Shown here piece by piece: positions 33,112 through 41,514 of a DNA stretch of 64,000 bases (positions are counted from its first letter, which is position 1; every line of letters begins with the position of its first letter). The position numbers and the translations under genes are program-made. The stretch is from positions 3,100,001 to 3,164,000 of the forward strand of contig NZ_CP163444.1 of assembly GCF_041053105.1 (NCBI RefSeq). The letters are read 5' to 3'. Source of the stretch: Streptomyces sp. R44 (GTDB lineage: Bacteria > Actinomycetota > Actinomycetes > Streptomycetales > Streptomycetaceae). The notes under the pieces are model-generated. The model was not told where the DNA came from. It was given only the letters and a program-made list of their open reading frames with translations, and ran no database searches.

Positions 33112-34962
33112 TCAGAGATGGCGGCGTCGGGCGGTGACGTGCCGGTCGTACTCCTCGCGGGCCTTGACCGCCGACGGGCGGGTCGACGTCTCGGCCACGG
33201 GCACATCCCACCACGCCTGGGCCGGGGGCGGGCCCGACACACTGTCTGCCGTTTCGGTCTCGACGTAGACACATGTGGGATCCGTGGCCGCCCGCGCGTC
33301 CGCGAGGGCTTCCCGCAGGTCACGCACGGTGCGGGGGCGCAGGACCCGCAGGCCGAGGGAGGCGGCGTTGGCGCCGAGGTCGACGGGGAGCGGCGGTCCG
33401 GTGAAGCTGCCGTCCGCCGCCCGGTGGCGGTAGTCGGTGCCGTACCGCTCGGCGCCGACGGCCTCGGAGAGCCCGCCGATGGAGGCGTACCCGTGGTTCT
33501 GCAGAATCACCAGTTTCAGTGGGAGCCGTTCCTGCACGGCGGTGACGATTTCGGTGGGATTCATCAAGTATGTACCGTCGCCGACGAGCGCCCAGACGGG
33601 CCGGCCGGGCGCGGCGAGGAGGACGCCGATCGCGGCGGGGATCTCGTAGCCCATGCAGGAGTACCCGTACTCGACGTGGTACTGGTCCCGGGAGCGGGTC
33701 CGCCAGAGCTTGTGCAGGTCGCCGGGGAGCGAGCCGGCGGCGTTGATCAGGATGTCGCTCGGGTCGACCAGAGTGTCGAGTACGCCGAGGACCTGGGTCT
33801 GGGTGGGGCGGGCGTCCTCGTCGGGGACGGCGTACGCGGCGTCGGTCCGCTCCTGCCAGGCGGCCTTCGAGGGGAACCAGTCGGCCCGGGTCCGCCGGTG
33901 GGCGCCGAGCGCCTCGGTGAGCGCGGTGAGGCCCTCTCGGGCGTCGGCGACGAGGGGCAGCGCGGCCTGTTTGTGGGCGTCGAAGCCGGTGATGTTGAGG
34001 TTGAGGAAGCGGGTGTCGGGGCGGAAGAGGGTGCCGGACGCGGTGGTGAAGTCGGTGTGGCGGGTGCCGACGCCGATGATCAGGTCGCCGGTGCGCGCGA
34101 GGGTGTTCGCGGTGTCGGTGCCGGTGTGGCCGATGCCGCCGACCTCGCAGGGGTGGTCGTACGGGAGGACGCCCTTGCCGGCCTGGGTGGTGGCGACGGG
34201 CAGGCCGGTGCGCTCGGCGAACGCGCGCAGCGCGTCCTCGGCGCCGCTGTACCTCACTCCGCCGCCCGCGATGATCAGCGGTCGTTTCGCCGTCCGCACG
34301 GCGTGGACGGCGGCGTCGAGCTCGTCCGTGTCGGGGCGGGGGCGGCGGACGGGCCAGGTGCGCTCGGCGAAGAACTCCTCGGGCCAGTCGTACGCCTCGG
34401 CCTGGACGTCCTGGGGCAGGGCGAGGGTCACGGCGCCGGTCTCGACGGGGTCGGCGAGCACCCGTACGGCGGCGAGGGCGGCCGGGATGAGGGCGTCGGG
34501 GCGGGTCACCCGGTCGAAGTACTTCGAGACCGGGCGGAGGCAGTCGTTGACGGACACGTCGCCCGCGTACGGGACCTGGAGCTGCTGCAGGACGGGGTCG
34601 GCGGGGCGGCCGGCGAAGGTGTCGCCGGGCAGCAGCAGCACGGGGAGGTGGTTGATGGTGGCGAGGGCGGCGCCGGTGACGAGGTTGGTGGCGCCGGGGC
34701 CGATGGAGGTGGTGACGGCGTGCGCGGAGAGCCGGTTGCTCTGGCGGGCGTAGCCGACGGCGGCGTGCACCATGGCCTGCTCGTTGCGGCCCTGGTGGAA
34801 GGGCATGCCCTCCTCCTCGACCAGCGCCTGCCCGATCCCGGCGACGTTCCCGTGGCCGAAGATGCCCCAGGTGGCGGTGATCAGCCGCCGGCGGACGCCG
34901 TCGCGCTCGGTGTGCTGGGCGGCGAGGAAGCGGACGAGGGCCTGCGCGACGGTGAGTCTCAT
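33112..34962 (-). CDS. iolD: 3D-(3,5/4)-trihydroxycyclohexane-1,2-dione hydrolase
   Basis: 616 residues, a thiamine-diphosphate enzyme that opens the inositol-derived ring. ThDP fold evidence: LITATWGIFGHGNVAGIGQAL, RNEQAMVHAAVGYARQ, the central nucleotide-fold domain (PLIIAGGGVRYS), and the ThDP/Mg motif GDGTYLMNPTEIVTAVQE with NHGYASIGGLSEAVG. ATG 34962 overlaps the iolB stop (ATGA), so the two are coupled. Confidence 0.96.
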   Translation of the reverse strand: MRLTVAQALVRFLAAQHTERDGVRRRLITATWGIFGHGNVAGIGQALVEEEGMPFHQGRNEQAMVHAAVGYARQSNRLSAHAVTTSIGPGATNLVTGAALATINHLPVLLLPGDTFAGRPADPVLQQLQVPYAGDVSVNDCLRPVSKYFDRVTRPDALIPAALAAVRVLADPVETGAVTLALPQDVQAEAYDWPEEFFAERTWPVRRPRPDTDELDAAVHAVRTAKRPLIIAGGGVRYSGAEDALRAFAERTGLPVATTQAGKGVLPYDHPCEVGGIGHTGTDTANTLARTGDLIIGVGTRHTDFTTASGTLFRPDTRFLNLNITGFDAHKQAALPLVADAREGLTALTEALGAHRRTRADWFPSKAAWQERTDAAYAVPDEDARPTQTQVLGVLDTLVDPSDILINAAGSLPGDLHKLWRTRSRDQYHVEYGYSCMGYEIPAAIGVLLAAPGRPVWALVGDGTYLMNPTEIVTAVQERLPLKLVILQNHGYASIGGLSEAVGAERYGTDYRHRAADGSFTGPPLPVDLGANAASLGLRVLRPRTVRDLREALADARAATDPTCVYVETETADSVSGPPPAQAWWDVPVAETSTRPSAVKAREEYDRHVTARRRHL

Positions 34963-35780
34963 GCGTATCCCTCCGTGTGGTCCGGGTGGAAGCAGATCCT
35001 CCACTCCCTTTCGGGGCCCGGACCCGCCATGACGTTGAGGTAGTAGAGGTCGTGCCCCGGCTGGGCGATCGAGGGCCCGTGCCAGCCGTCGGGGACGAGG
35101 ACCGCGTCGCCGCCCCGGACCTCGGAGAGGAGCTCGGCGCCGCCCGGCCGGGAGGGCGAGATCCGCTGGTAGGCGAGGCCGTGGGGGCCGGCGATCTCGT
35201 AGTAGTAGATCTCCTCCAGGACGGACTCGGTGCCCGGGCGGTGCTCGTCGTGCTTGTGCGGCGGGTAGGAGGACCAGTTCCCGCCGGGCGTGACGACCTC
35301 GACGGCGATGAGCCGGTCGCAGTCGAAGGCGTCGGCCGAGGCGAAGTTCCGCACGCTGCGGGCGCGGTTTCCGCTGCCGCGGGTCTCGACGGGAACCTCC
35401 GGCGCGGGGCCGTAGCGGGCGGGGAGTCGTCGCTCGCACTTCGCTCCTGCCAAAGCGAAGCGGCCTCCCGCGCCGGAGGCGATCTGGGCGTGGGCGTCGC
35501 GGGGTACGTAGGCGAAGTCGGTCACCCCGTCGAACACGCTCGTGCGGCCCAGGAGTTCGAGGATCTCGCCGTCGACGCGCACGCTACAGGCACCGGAGAG
35601 GGGAAGCACGACCCATTCGGAATCCCCGCTCTCGAAGGAGTGGATCTCCCCCGGTCCGAGGGCGAGGACGCGCAGGGCGGAGTACGTCCATCCGGCCCGT
35701 TCGGGGTCGACGGAGACGGCGTACGGGCCGTGGGCGGCAGTCCCGGCGGGGAGGTGGAGGGAGGAGGGAGCGGGGTTCAT
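34959..35780 (-). CDS. iolB: 5-deoxy-glucuronate isomerase
   Basis: 273 residues, bicupin. Converts 5-deoxyglucuronate to 2-deoxy-5-keto-gluconate. Family hallmarks are GWTYSALRVLALGPGE, the metal-site VEVVTPGGNWSSYPPHKHDEH, LEEIYYYEIAGPHGLAYQRI and VPDGWHGPSIAQPGHDLYYLNVMAGP. It starts 10 bases after iolC. Confidence 0.96.
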   Translation of the reverse strand: MNPAPSSLHLPAGTAAHGPYAVSVDPERAGWTYSALRVLALGPGEIHSFESGDSEWVVLPLSGACSVRVDGEILELLGRTSVFDGVTDFAYVPRDAHAQIASGAGGRFALAGAKCERRLPARYGPAPEVPVETRGSGNRARSVRNFASADAFDCDRLIAVEVVTPGGNWSSYPPHKHDEHRPGTESVLEEIYYYEIAGPHGLAYQRISPSRPGGAELLSEVRGGDAVLVPDGWHGPSIAQPGHDLYYLNVMAGPGPEREWRICFHPDHTEGYA

Positions 35781-35790
35781 GGACCGATCC

Positions 35791-36795
35791 CTACCCCTTC
35801 TCCGGGAGCGTTCCCGTGCCCGTCTTCTCCGGGAGCGTTCCCGTGCCGGTCGCGAGGGCTTCCGTGATCTCCGTGGCGTCCGGCATCGCGGACGAGCAGG
35901 CGAGGCGGCCCGCGACGATCGCGCCCGCGGCGTTGGCACGGCGCAGGACGGTGTCCAGGTCCCGGCCGGCGAGCAGCCCGTCGACCAGCGCCCCGCCGAA
36001 CGCGTCGCCCGCGCCGAGCCCGTTGACGACCTCGACCGGCAGCGGCGGCACCTCGGCACGGGTCCCGTCGGCGCCGAGCGCGAGGACGCCCGCGGGGCCC
36101 TGTTTGACGACGGCGAGCCGGACCGCGCCGGTCGCGAGGAGGGCGCGGGCGGCGGCCTCCGGTTCCCGCTCCCCCGTGGCGACCTCGCACTCGTCGAGGT
36201 TGCCGACGGCGACGGTCGCGTGCCGCAGCGCCTCGGCGTAGTACGGGCGGGCAGCCGCCGGGTCCGTCCAGAACATCGGCCGCCAGTCCAGGTCGAGGAC
36301 CGTCGTCTCCCGGCCGGACCGGGCGCGGAGCGCCTCCAGGGTGGCGGTGCGGCTGGGTTCGGCGCACAGGCCCGTGCCGGTCGCCCAGAAGACCCGGGCG
36401 GCGCGGATCGCGTCGAGGTCCAGCTCGTGCGCCCGGATCTCCAGGTCGGGGGCGTGCGGGCGGCGGTAGAAGTACAGCGGGAAGTCGTCGGGCGGGAAGA
36501 GCGCGCAGAAGGTGACGGGGGTGGGGTGGCTGTCGACCTCCGTCACCCAGCGGTCGTCGACGTCGAAGCCCTTGAGCTCGCGGCGGAGGTAGCTGCCGAA
36601 GGGGTCGGCGCCGGTGCGGGAGATCAGCGCGGTGCGGCGGCCGAGGCGGGCGGCGGCGACGGCCACGTTGGCCGCGGAGCCGCCGAGGAACTTGCGGAAG
36701 GTGTCGACCCGGTCGAGCCCGACGCCGGTCTGGAGCGGGTACAGGTCCACGCCGAGGCGCCCCATGGTGATCAGCTCGTACGGCTCCGTCTCCAC
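35791..36795 (-). CDS. iolC: 5-dehydro-2-deoxygluconokinase
   Basis: 334 residues, PfkB-type sugar kinase. MGRLGVDLYPLQTGVGL is the IolC-specific start, KFLGGSAANVAVAAARLG the sugar site and VNGLGAGDAFGGALVDGLL the anion-hole/catalytic Asp motif. Phosphorylates 2-deoxy-5-keto-gluconate. First gene of iolC-B-D-A. The C-terminus is a duplicated GTGTLPEKT / GTGTLPEKG from a 27-bp tandem repeat at 35797-35847, outside the conserved fold. GTG start. The preceding gap holds a palindrome. Confidence 0.96.
   Translation of the reverse strand: METEPYELITMGRLGVDLYPLQTGVGLDRVDTFRKFLGGSAANVAVAAARLGRRTALISRTGADPFGSYLRRELKGFDVDDRWVTEVDSHPTPVTFCALFPPDDFPLYFYRRPHAPDLEIRAHELDLDAIRAARVFWATGTGLCAEPSRTATLEALRARSGRETTVLDLDWRPMFWTDPAAARPYYAEALRHATVAVGNLDECEVATGEREPEAAARALLATGAVRLAVVKQGPAGVLALGADGTRAEVPPLPVEVVNGLGAGDAFGGALVDGLLAGRDLDTVLRRANAAGAIVAGRLACSSAMPDATEITEALATGTGTLPEKTGTGTLPEKG
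35797..35847. repeat. 27-bp period tandem duplication at the iolC 3' end
   Basis: CTTCTCCGGGAGCGTTCCCG with following TGCC occurs identically at 35797-35820 and 35824-35847, giving the doubled GTGTLPEK tail of IolC just before its stop codon. Confidence 0.9.
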
Positions 36796-36869
36796 GCGCC
36801 ACCTCTCGGTCGGACCACCCGCGGCTCCGCCCTCAGGTCTAGTCGGCCGCGCGGAGGCGTGTCAACGAT

Positions 36870-36881
36870 ATGTCCGGACAT
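36870..36881. promoter_or_regulatory. Palindrome ATGTCCGGACAT between iolC and iolE-like gene
   Basis: A perfect 12-bp palindrome in the 139-bp divergent gap, with related CGGAC half sites at 36883-36887 and 36891-36896. Suitable as the operator of an inositol regulator, which is not encoded next to it. Confidence 0.5.
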
Positions 36882-36934
36882 TCGGACCACCGGACCGCTT
36901 GACGGTGCCCCCGGGCCCGGCCAAGGTGGCGCTC

Positions 36935-37855
36935 ATGACGAAGCCGTCGCCGCAGCCGTCGCCACCGTCCCGTATCCGTATCGGCTCCGCCCCCGACTCG
37001 TGGGGGGTGTGGTTCCCCGACGATCCCCGGCAGGTGCCGTGGCAGCGGTTCCTCGACGAGGTGTCGGGCGCCGGATACGGCTGGATCGAGCTCGGTCCGT
37101 ACGGCTATCTGCCCACCGATCCGGCCGTCCTCGCGGAGGAGACCGCGCGGCGCGGCCTGCGGGTCTCGGCGGGGACGGTCTTCACCGGGCTGCACCGCGG
37201 CCCGGACGTCTGGGACCGGACCTGGGCGCACGTCGCGGAGAACGCCGCCCTCGCGCAGGCCATGGGCGCGGAGCATCTGGTCGTCATCCCGTCGTTCTGG
37301 CGGGACGACAGGACCGGCGAGGTCCTGGAGGAGGCCACGCTCACCGCCGGGCAGTGGCGGGATCTGACCCGGCTGACGGAGCGTCTGGGCCGGGAGGTGC
37401 GCGAGCGGTACGGGCTGCGGATCGTCGTCCATCCGCATGCCGACACCCACATCGACGGCGAGGAGAGCGTGACGCGCTTCCTCGACGCCACCGATCCGGA
37501 CGCGGTCGCGCTCTGCCTGGACACCGGGCACTACGCGTACGCCGGCGGGGACAGCGTCAAGCTGATCGAGACGTACGGGGAGCGGATCGGGTACCTCCAC
37601 CTCAAGCAGGTCGACCCGGAGGTCCTGGCCGGGGTGGTGGCCGAGGGGGTGCCGTTCGGTCCGGCGGTGGCGCGGGGCGTGATGTGCGAGCCGCCGTCCG
37701 GGGTGCCCGCGCTCGAACCGGTGCTCGCCGCCGCGTCGGCGCTCGACGTGGACCTCTTCGCGATCGTCGAGCAGGACATGTACCCGTGCGAGCCCGACGT
37801 GCCGTACCCGATCGCCCTGCGGACCCGGCGCTTTCTCCGCTCGTGCGGCGTGTGA
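36935..37855 (+). CDS. IolE-like inosose dehydratase / sugar isomerase TIM barrel
   Basis: 306 residues. IRIGSAPDSWGVWFPDDPRQVPW is the IolE-type opening; metal/active-site motifs GYGWIELGPYGYLP, IVVHPHADTHIDGE, LCLDTGHYAYAGGD, RIGYLHLKQVDPEV and FAIVEQDMYP follow the xylose-isomerase-like barrel. IolE dehydrates scyllo-inosose. Position opposite iolC-B-D-A supports that role; the related IolI/IolH isomerases are alternatives. ATG 36935 is preceded by AAGGTGGC. Confidence 0.85.
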   Translation: MTKPSPQPSPPSRIRIGSAPDSWGVWFPDDPRQVPWQRFLDEVSGAGYGWIELGPYGYLPTDPAVLAEETARRGLRVSAGTVFTGLHRGPDVWDRTWAHVAENAALAQAMGAEHLVVIPSFWRDDRTGEVLEEATLTAGQWRDLTRLTERLGREVRERYGLRIVVHPHADTHIDGEESVTRFLDATDPDAVALCLDTGHYAYAGGDSVKLIETYGERIGYLHLKQVDPEVLAGVVAEGVPFGPAVARGVMCEPPSGVPALEPVLAAASALDVDLFAIVEQDMYPCEPDVPYPIALRTRRFLRSCGV

Positions 37856-38124
37856 CCGGCGCATACAGCCCTGACCGGCGCTGACGCACGCGGACACACC
37901 GAGGGGCGCGTGTGCCACTTCGGTCACACGCGTCCCGCCCCCGTCACACTTGTCTCCGTTACGCGGGCTGTGCGTCACAGGCGTTCGACAGCCGCTCTCC
38001 ACCTGTCGGGCGGGCCGTTGCACCGGGCACAGGCTGATCGATCGCTTGATCGCCATCGCCCGCCCGCAGCGCCCCCGAACGGCACCCCCGCCGCCGCTGC
38101 GCGGCGCGCAGGGAGGTACCGGGC

Positions 38125-38322
38125 ATGACGGACAGCAGGCTCTGGTCGTACAAGGACATCGCCGCACACATCAAGGTGCAGCCCGACACGGTCCGCTCCT
38201 ACCGGAAGCACGGGCTTCTTCCGGCGCCGGACCACGTGGAGTCGGGCAAGCCCTACTGGTACGTGGACACGATCCGCGCCTGGGTCGCCGGCCGCCCCGG
38301 CAACCGGGCCCGCCGCGACTGA
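38125..38322 (+). CDS. Small MerR/excisionase-like helix-turn-helix protein
   Basis: 65 residues: LWSYKDIAAHIKVQPDTVRSYRKHGLLPAPDHVESGKPYWYVDTIRAWVAGRPG. The HTH (DIAAHIKVQPDTVRSYRKHG) and winged end resemble the DNA-binding part of MerR proteins or phage excisionases, without an effector domain. AGGGAGGT 7 bases before ATG fixes the start. Stand-alone, followed by a terminator. Target unknown. Confidence 0.8.
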   Translation: MTDSRLWSYKDIAAHIKVQPDTVRSYRKHGLLPAPDHVESGKPYWYVDTIRAWVAGRPGNRARRD

Positions 38323-38345
38323 CCCGTCCCGCGGCGCACGCCGGT

Positions 38346-38383
38346 GACGCCGGGCTCCGGATCCCCCTCCGGAGCCCGGCGTC
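38346..38383. terminator. Bidirectional terminator
   Basis: GACGCCGGGCTCCGG (38346-38360) and its exact complement (38369-38383), an 8-base loop, between the mini-HTH gene and the convergent MMPL gene. Confidence 0.88.
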
Positions 38384-38410
38384 CTGCCGTGCCGTGCCGG
38401 GTCGGCCGGG

Positions 38411-40696
38411 TCAGCGGACGGCGCTGTACGCCCTCTCGCCCGTGTCGGCGTCGGCGGGGGCATCGGCATCGGCATCGGCGGGGGCGTCCGTCTCGCTGAT
38501 GCCGAAGCGGTCGTGGAAGCGGCGCAGCGGGCCGGGCGCCCACCAGGTGAGGCGGCCGGTCAGCTTCATCACGGAGGGGACGAGGAGGCTGCGGACCACC
38601 ATCGCGTCCATGAGGACGGCGAGCGCGACGCCGAGACCGAGCATCTTGGTGTTGGTGACGCGGGAGGTGCCGATGGCGACCATGACGACGGCGAGGATCA
38701 CGGCGGCGGCGGTGATCAGACCGCCGGTGCGGCGCAGTCCGAAGCGGACGGAGTGCTCGTGGTCGCCGGTGGCGTCGTACTCCTCCTTGATGCGGGAGAG
38801 CAGGAACACCCCGTAGTCCATGGAGAGTCCGAAGGCCACGCAGAACATGAGCACCGGCAGGGTGGTCTCGATGTCGCCGGTGGAGGTGAAGCCGAGGAGT
38901 CCGGCGAGGTGTCCCTCCTGGAAGACCCAGACGACGGCGCCGAACATGGCCGTGAGGCTGAGGGCGTTGAGGAGGACGGCCTGGACCGGGACGACGACGC
39001 TGCCGGTGAGCAGGAAGACGAGGAGCAGCGTGACGAGGACGATGATCCCGGCCGCCCAGGGCAGCCGCTCGGCGATGGCGTCCTTGGAGTCGACGAGGAC
39101 GGCGGCCGCTCCGGTGACGGAGGTCGTGAACGGGGCCTCGGCCGCGCGGAGCTCCCCGACGACCCGCTGGGCGCCGGCGCCGACGGTCTCGCCCTCGGGC
39201 ACCACCGTGAAGTAGGCGGAGCCGCCGTCGGCGGTGACGGGCCCCTCGGCCCGTCCGACGCCGTCGAGCGCGGCGATCCGCTCGCGGTAGTCGGCGTACT
39301 GCGCGGGGGTGGCCGTCCCTTCGGCGAGGACGGTGAGGGCGCCGCCCGGGTTGCCGGGGAAGCCGTCCCGCAGCTGGTCCTGGACGACCCGGGAGGAGGC
39401 GGTGACGGGCAGCTGGCGGTCGTCGGCGGTGCCGAACTTCACGCCGAGGAACGGCAGCCCGAGGAGGACGAGTCCGGCGGTGGTGACGACGGCGAAGACG
39501 GGCGCCCGTCGCATCACGAGGGCGGCGGCCCGGCCCCATCCGGCGCCGGCGTCGCCCTCTCGGCCCGGGTCGGCGGCGCCGTCCCGGCCCTTGCCCGCGG
39601 CGTCCTTCCCCGGCGCCCCGCCGCGCCTGAGGAGGCGCCGCAGGTCGAGGGCGTTGACCCGGTCGCCGAGCAGGACGAGGGCCGCCGGGAGCAGGGTCAG
39701 CGCGGCGGTGGCGGCGAGCAGGACGACGGCGATCCCGGCGTACGCGAAGGAGCGCAGGAAGTACTGCGGGAAGACCAGCATCGCGGCGAGCGAGACGGCG
39801 ACGGTCAGGGCGGAGAAGAGCACGGTCCGCCCGGCCGTGCGCAGCGTCGTGCGGACGGCCGTGGCGGTGTCGGCGCCGGCCGCGAGCTCCTCGCGGTAGC
39901 GGCGGACGACGAACAGCGCGTAGTCGATGGCGAGTCCGAGGCCGAGCGCGGTCGTCAGGTTCTGCGCGAAGACGGAGACGTCGGTGAACTCGGTGATGCC
40001 GCGCAGGACGGCGTTGGTGCCGAGGATGGCGACGATGCCGACGCCGAGCGGCAGCAGGGCGGCGACGGCGCTGCCGAAGACCATGACGAGCAGGACGAGG
40101 GTGAGGGGCAGGGCGATGAGCTCGGCCCGCAGCAGGTCCTCCTGGATGACCGTCTGCATCTCGTGCCGGACGGCGAGTCCGCCGCCGAGGGAGACCTCGA
40201 CGGGGCCGTGGGCGCCCCGGTACGCGGGGGCGATCCGGTCGAGGACGGCGGCGGCGTCCTTCTCCTCGCCGTCGATCCGGGCGGCGATCACGGCCCGGTG
40301 TCCGTCCTCGGAGCGGAGGGCGGGCGAGCCGGTGGACCAGTAGGAGCCGACGCCGTCGACGCCCGGCTCGGCGCCGAGCCGCTCGGCGAGCCGCCGGGCC
40401 TCGGCGGCGACGGCCGGGCTGTCGACCCCGGCGCCCCTCGCGTCGACGAGGAGCAGCACGTTCGGCTGGGAGCCCGGGAACTGCCGCTCCAGGGCCTCGG
40501 TGGCGTACGTGGACTCGGCGGCCGGGTCCTCCCAGCCGCCGCTGCCCATGCGGTCGGCGACCCCGCCGCCGGCGAGGACGGCGAGGGCCGTGAGCACGAG
40601 GGCCACCAGGAGGGTGAGGCGCGGCCTGGCGGTCACGAACCGCGTCCATCCCCCGCCGCCCCCGCCACCGGGAGGTGCTTTCTTGACTTCGGACAT
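38411..40696 (-). CDS. MMPL family (RND-type) transporter
   Basis: 761 residues with 11-12 membrane helices in two halves. Each half shows the RND-like pattern: NLTTALGLGLAIDYALFVVRRYREE and TLPVLMFCVAFGLSMDYGVFLLSRIKEEYD (the GLxxDY proton-relay motifs), plus large outside loops (residues about 50-180 and 430-560). Such proteins export lipids, peptidic or toxic compounds. The C-terminus is a repetitive DAPADADADAPADAD. Divergent TetR regulator with nested palindromes between them, so expression is probably inducible. Confidence 0.92.
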   Translation of the reverse strand: MSEVKKAPPGGGGGGGWTRFVTARPRLTLLVALVLTALAVLAGGGVADRMGSGGWEDPAAESTYATEALERQFPGSQPNVLLLVDARGAGVDSPAVAAEARRLAERLGAEPGVDGVGSYWSTGSPALRSEDGHRAVIAARIDGEEKDAAAVLDRIAPAYRGAHGPVEVSLGGGLAVRHEMQTVIQEDLLRAELIALPLTLVLLVMVFGSAVAALLPLGVGIVAILGTNAVLRGITEFTDVSVFAQNLTTALGLGLAIDYALFVVRRYREELAAGADTATAVRTTLRTAGRTVLFSALTVAVSLAAMLVFPQYFLRSFAYAGIAVVLLAATAALTLLPAALVLLGDRVNALDLRRLLRRGGAPGKDAAGKGRDGAADPGREGDAGAGWGRAAALVMRRAPVFAVVTTAGLVLLGLPFLGVKFGTADDRQLPVTASSRVVQDQLRDGFPGNPGGALTVLAEGTATPAQYADYRERIAALDGVGRAEGPVTADGGSAYFTVVPEGETVGAGAQRVVGELRAAEAPFTTSVTGAAAVLVDSKDAIAERLPWAAGIIVLVTLLLVFLLTGSVVVPVQAVLLNALSLTAMFGAVVWVFQEGHLAGLLGFTSTGDIETTLPVLMFCVAFGLSMDYGVFLLSRIKEEYDATGDHEHSVRFGLRRTGGLITAAAVILAVVMVAIGTSRVTNTKMLGLGVALAVLMDAMVVRSLLVPSVMKLTGRLTWWAPGPLRRFHDRFGISETDAPADADADAPADADTGERAYSAVR

Positions 40697-40760
40697 GACG
40701 CGGTGTCCCCTTCACCGTGGCCCCCGCACGCGCTTCCCGGCAGGTCGCAGGGGCCGCCCA

Positions 40761-40835
40761 TTGCCATAGACTGGCAAACACGAGTGATCACTCGCATTCC
40801 CCAAGAATGCGAGCGACCTCTCGTGTTTGTCAAAC
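40761..40835. promoter_or_regulatory. Nested palindromic operator region between MMPL and TetR genes
   Basis: Five perfect dyads in 75 bp: TTGCCA-N5-TGGCAA (40761-40777), CAAACACGAG (40775-40784) facing CTCGTGTTTG (40820-40829), GAGTGATCACTC (40782-40793), CTCGCATTC (40791-40799) facing GAATGCGAG (40805-40813), and GTTTG-T-CAAAC (40825-40835). TTGACA (40833-40828) on the minus strand may be the MMPL -35. Most likely the TetR binding and autoregulatory region. Confidence 0.8.
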
Positions 40836-40860
40836 GTGTCGAGGAGACCTGGGGACAGCC

Positions 40861-41514
40861 ATGTCCGAAGACGTGTCCGAAGAACCGAAGCCGCGCCGCC
40901 GTCAGGCCCGCGGCGAGCGCCGTATCGCGCAGCTGCTCCAGGCCGCCGCGAACGTCTTCTGCGCGTACGGGTACACGGCGACCAGCACCAACGCGATCGC
41001 CCGGGAGGCGAGCGTCTCGCCCGGCACGCTCTACCAGTACTTCCCGAACAAGGAGGCCATCGCGATCGAGCTCGGCGAGCGCCTCCTGCACGAGATGCGG
41101 GAGGCCCACGGCCAGGCGTTCACCCCGGCGAACCTCACCCTGCCGCTGCCCGACCTCCTGGACGTCGTCGTCGACCCGATGATCACGTTCAACTGCGAGC
41201 ACCCGGTCTTCCTGGCCCTGATGCACGGCTCCGAGGTGCCCGGCCGGATCGCCGAGGAGCACGACGCCCTGCACGCGAGTCTGCTGACCTCGGTAAGGGA
41301 CGTGATCGCGCACTTCGCGCCCGAGCTGTCGCCGGAGGAGCGCGCCCGGATCGCCGACATGACCTTCGCGATCTTCAAGGGCGGCATGGGGCTCGTCCTG
41401 GCCGCCCCCGAGGGCGCCGAGCGGGACGCGACGGTCGCCGAGCTGAAGACCGTCCTCCTGCGCTACCTCTCCCCGCTGGTCGACGAGTCGGTCACCACGC
41501 CTCCGAGCCGCTGA
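40861..41514 (+). CDS. TetR family transcriptional regulator
   Basis: 217 residues. RGERRIAQLLQAAANVFCAYGYTATSTNAIAREASVSPGTLYQYFPNKEAIAIEL is a full TetR HTH. The C-terminal helical domain (LLDVVVDPMITFNCEHPVFLALMHGSEVPGRI) is the ligand-binding part. Presumed repressor of the divergent MMPL exporter and of itself. Overlaps the convergent antiporter gene by 23 bases at its 3' end. Confidence 0.93.
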   Translation: MSEDVSEEPKPRRRQARGERRIAQLLQAAANVFCAYGYTATSTNAIAREASVSPGTLYQYFPNKEAIAIELGERLLHEMREAHGQAFTPANLTLPLPDLLDVVVDPMITFNCEHPVFLALMHGSEVPGRIAEEHDALHASLLTSVRDVIAHFAPELSPEERARIADMTFAIFKGGMGLVLAAPEGAERDATVAELKTVLLRYLSPLVDESVTTPPSR

